Shown here: positions 63,432 through 64,000 of the stretch, piece after piece | Layout of the letters: every line of letters starts with the position of its first letter | How positions within the stretch are numbered: position 1 is the first letter of the stretch | From: Arhodomonas sp052060015 | GTDB taxonomy: Bacteria; Pseudomonadota; Gammaproteobacteria; Nitrococcales; Nitrococcaceae | DNA length: 64,000 nucleotides | Assembly: GCF_052060015.1 (NCBI RefSeq) | Contig: NZ_JBPODZ010000008.1 | Span: 62,001 to 126,000, forward strand | Reading direction: 5' to 3' | Notes under the pieces: model-generated | Databases searched by the model: none | What the model saw: only the letters and a program-made list of their open reading frames with translations | Told to the model about the DNA's origin: nothing | Program-made: the position numbers and the translations under genes

Positions 63432-63460
63432 TTGCAAGGCACAAGCGAGTCTCTTACTAT
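63432..63460 (+). promoter_or_regulatory. Sigma-70 promoter for the TetR-type gene
   Basis: TTGCAA (63432-63437), 17 nt, TACTAT (63455-63460), 35 nt before the ATG. Spacing is ideal and both boxes are close to consensus. Confidence 0.6.
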
Positions 63461-63495
63461 ACTGATCGTTCTATCTACTTGTTTGCACAACGACT

Positions 63496-64000
63496 ATGTC
63501 GACTAAACGCGAGCAATTGCTGGATACCGCTGAGCGCCTGTTCTACGCGGAAGGCTTCCACGCCACCGGCATCGACCGGCTCGTGCGGGCGGCCGGCACG
63601 ACCCGCATGACGCTGTACAGCCATTTCCCCTCCAAGGAGGCACTGATCGCGGAGGTCCTGCAGCGGCGCAATCAGCGCTTCCTGGAGCGGCTCGACGAGG
63701 CCATCACCGCGAGCGCACCCGGCGCCACGACTACCGCACTGGTGGCGGCCCACAATCAATGGGTCGCGGAACAGGGCCGGCTCGGCTGCATTATGGTCAA
63801 GGCCATCGGGGAATACGCCGCGCACAGCACCCCGATCCACGCGGCCGCGCTCCAGGCCAAACGGGCCTTACGCGAGCGCCTGCATGCGGCGCTCACCCGG
63901 GACGGCCTGGACGCCGACAGCGGCCTCGCCGAACGGGTGTATCTCGTACTGGAAGGCACCAACAGCGCCATACCGGTAATCGGGCTCGAGCCCGTACTCG
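63496..64000 (+). CDS. TetR/AcrR-family transcriptional regulator (3' end outside window)
   Basis: 168 codons are visible. The N-terminal helix-turn-helix (about 8-55: LLDTAERLFYAEGFHATGIDRLVRAAGTTRMTLYSHFPSKEAL) is canonical; the helical ligand domain follows with CIMVKAIGEYAAHSTPIH. The AT-richer 5' region and lone promoter suggest its own unit, and an effector gene is probably just beyond the edge. The ligand is unknown. Confidence 0.88.
   Translation, partial: MSTKREQLLDTAERLFYAEGFHATGIDRLVRAAGTTRMTLYSHFPSKEALIAEVLQRRNQRFLERLDEAITASAPGATTTALVAAHNQWVAEQGRLGCIMVKAIGEYAAHSTPIHAAALQAKRALRERLHAALTRDGLDADSGLAERVYLVLEGTNSAIPVIGLEPVL

Noticed and set aside
63453..63474. Possible TetR operator around the -10 of the TetR-type gene
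   Set aside because: TATACTGATCGTTCTA is centred on GATC, but its outer arms match in only half the positions; not good enough to claim.

Overview
The window is dense, GC-rich bacterial chromosome with short gaps, frequent start/stop overlaps and no rRNA, CRISPR array, insertion sequence or phage gene. Gene content and order point to a gammaproteobacterium. The clearest sign is the conserved series queG / nnr-tsaE-amidase-mutL-miaA-hfq-hflX-hflK-hflC-DUF2065-hisZ-purA ... rnr-rlmB-rpsF-priB-rpsR-rplI-dnaB-alr-radA, together with tig-clpP-clpX-lon-hupB-ppiD and lptG-lptF / pepA-holC. Many proteins are rich in Asp and Glu (PpiD, HflK, S6, trigger factor, the liv-type binding protein). With the high GC this suggests a halophilic lineage such as Ectothiorhodospiraceae; that placement is inference.

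Layout: (1) 1-4554, minus: yejA - small unknown gene - yejB - yejE - yejF (cut by the window edge), a peptide/microcin C-type ABC importer. (2) 4706-5497, plus: fabI. (3) 5542-14555, minus: tRNA-Leu-tig-clpP-clpX-lon-hupB-tRNA-Val-tRNA-Asp-ppiD, a protein-quality-control block. (4) 14660-18949, minus: a three-gene ABC exporter (ATPase, duplicated FtsX-type permease, HlyD-type adaptor). (5) 19094-19484, minus: tRNA-Pro-Arg-His-Lys. (6) 19657-25616: folD and a urate-breakdown island (uraD, uraH, a urate oxidase fused to cytochrome c, GntR and IclR regulators, a hydroxypyruvate isomerase and a small CxxC protein). (7) 25592-35102, minus: radA, alr, dnaB and the rpsF ribosomal cluster, then rlmB and rnr. 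(8) 35205-40426, minus: a branched-chain amino-acid-type ABC importer lying between rnr and purA, flanked by a plus-strand tRNA-Leu. (9) 40822-53795, minus: purA back to nnr; queG is divergent. (10) 55001-58572, minus: panC-panB-folK-pcnB; then tRNA-Glu and an RDD protein on plus, lptG/lptF on minus, pepA-holC on plus and a truncated TetR regulator at the right edge.

Most of the window is core housekeeping. The parts that look accessory or carry unexplained features are the small gene in the yej operon, the urate island with its candidate operators and an 8-codon leader ORF, the exporter with a spaced direct repeat in front of it, and the liv-type insertion. No wholly new system is evident. 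The best leads are the two small uncharacterised proteins and the regulatory architecture of the urate island.
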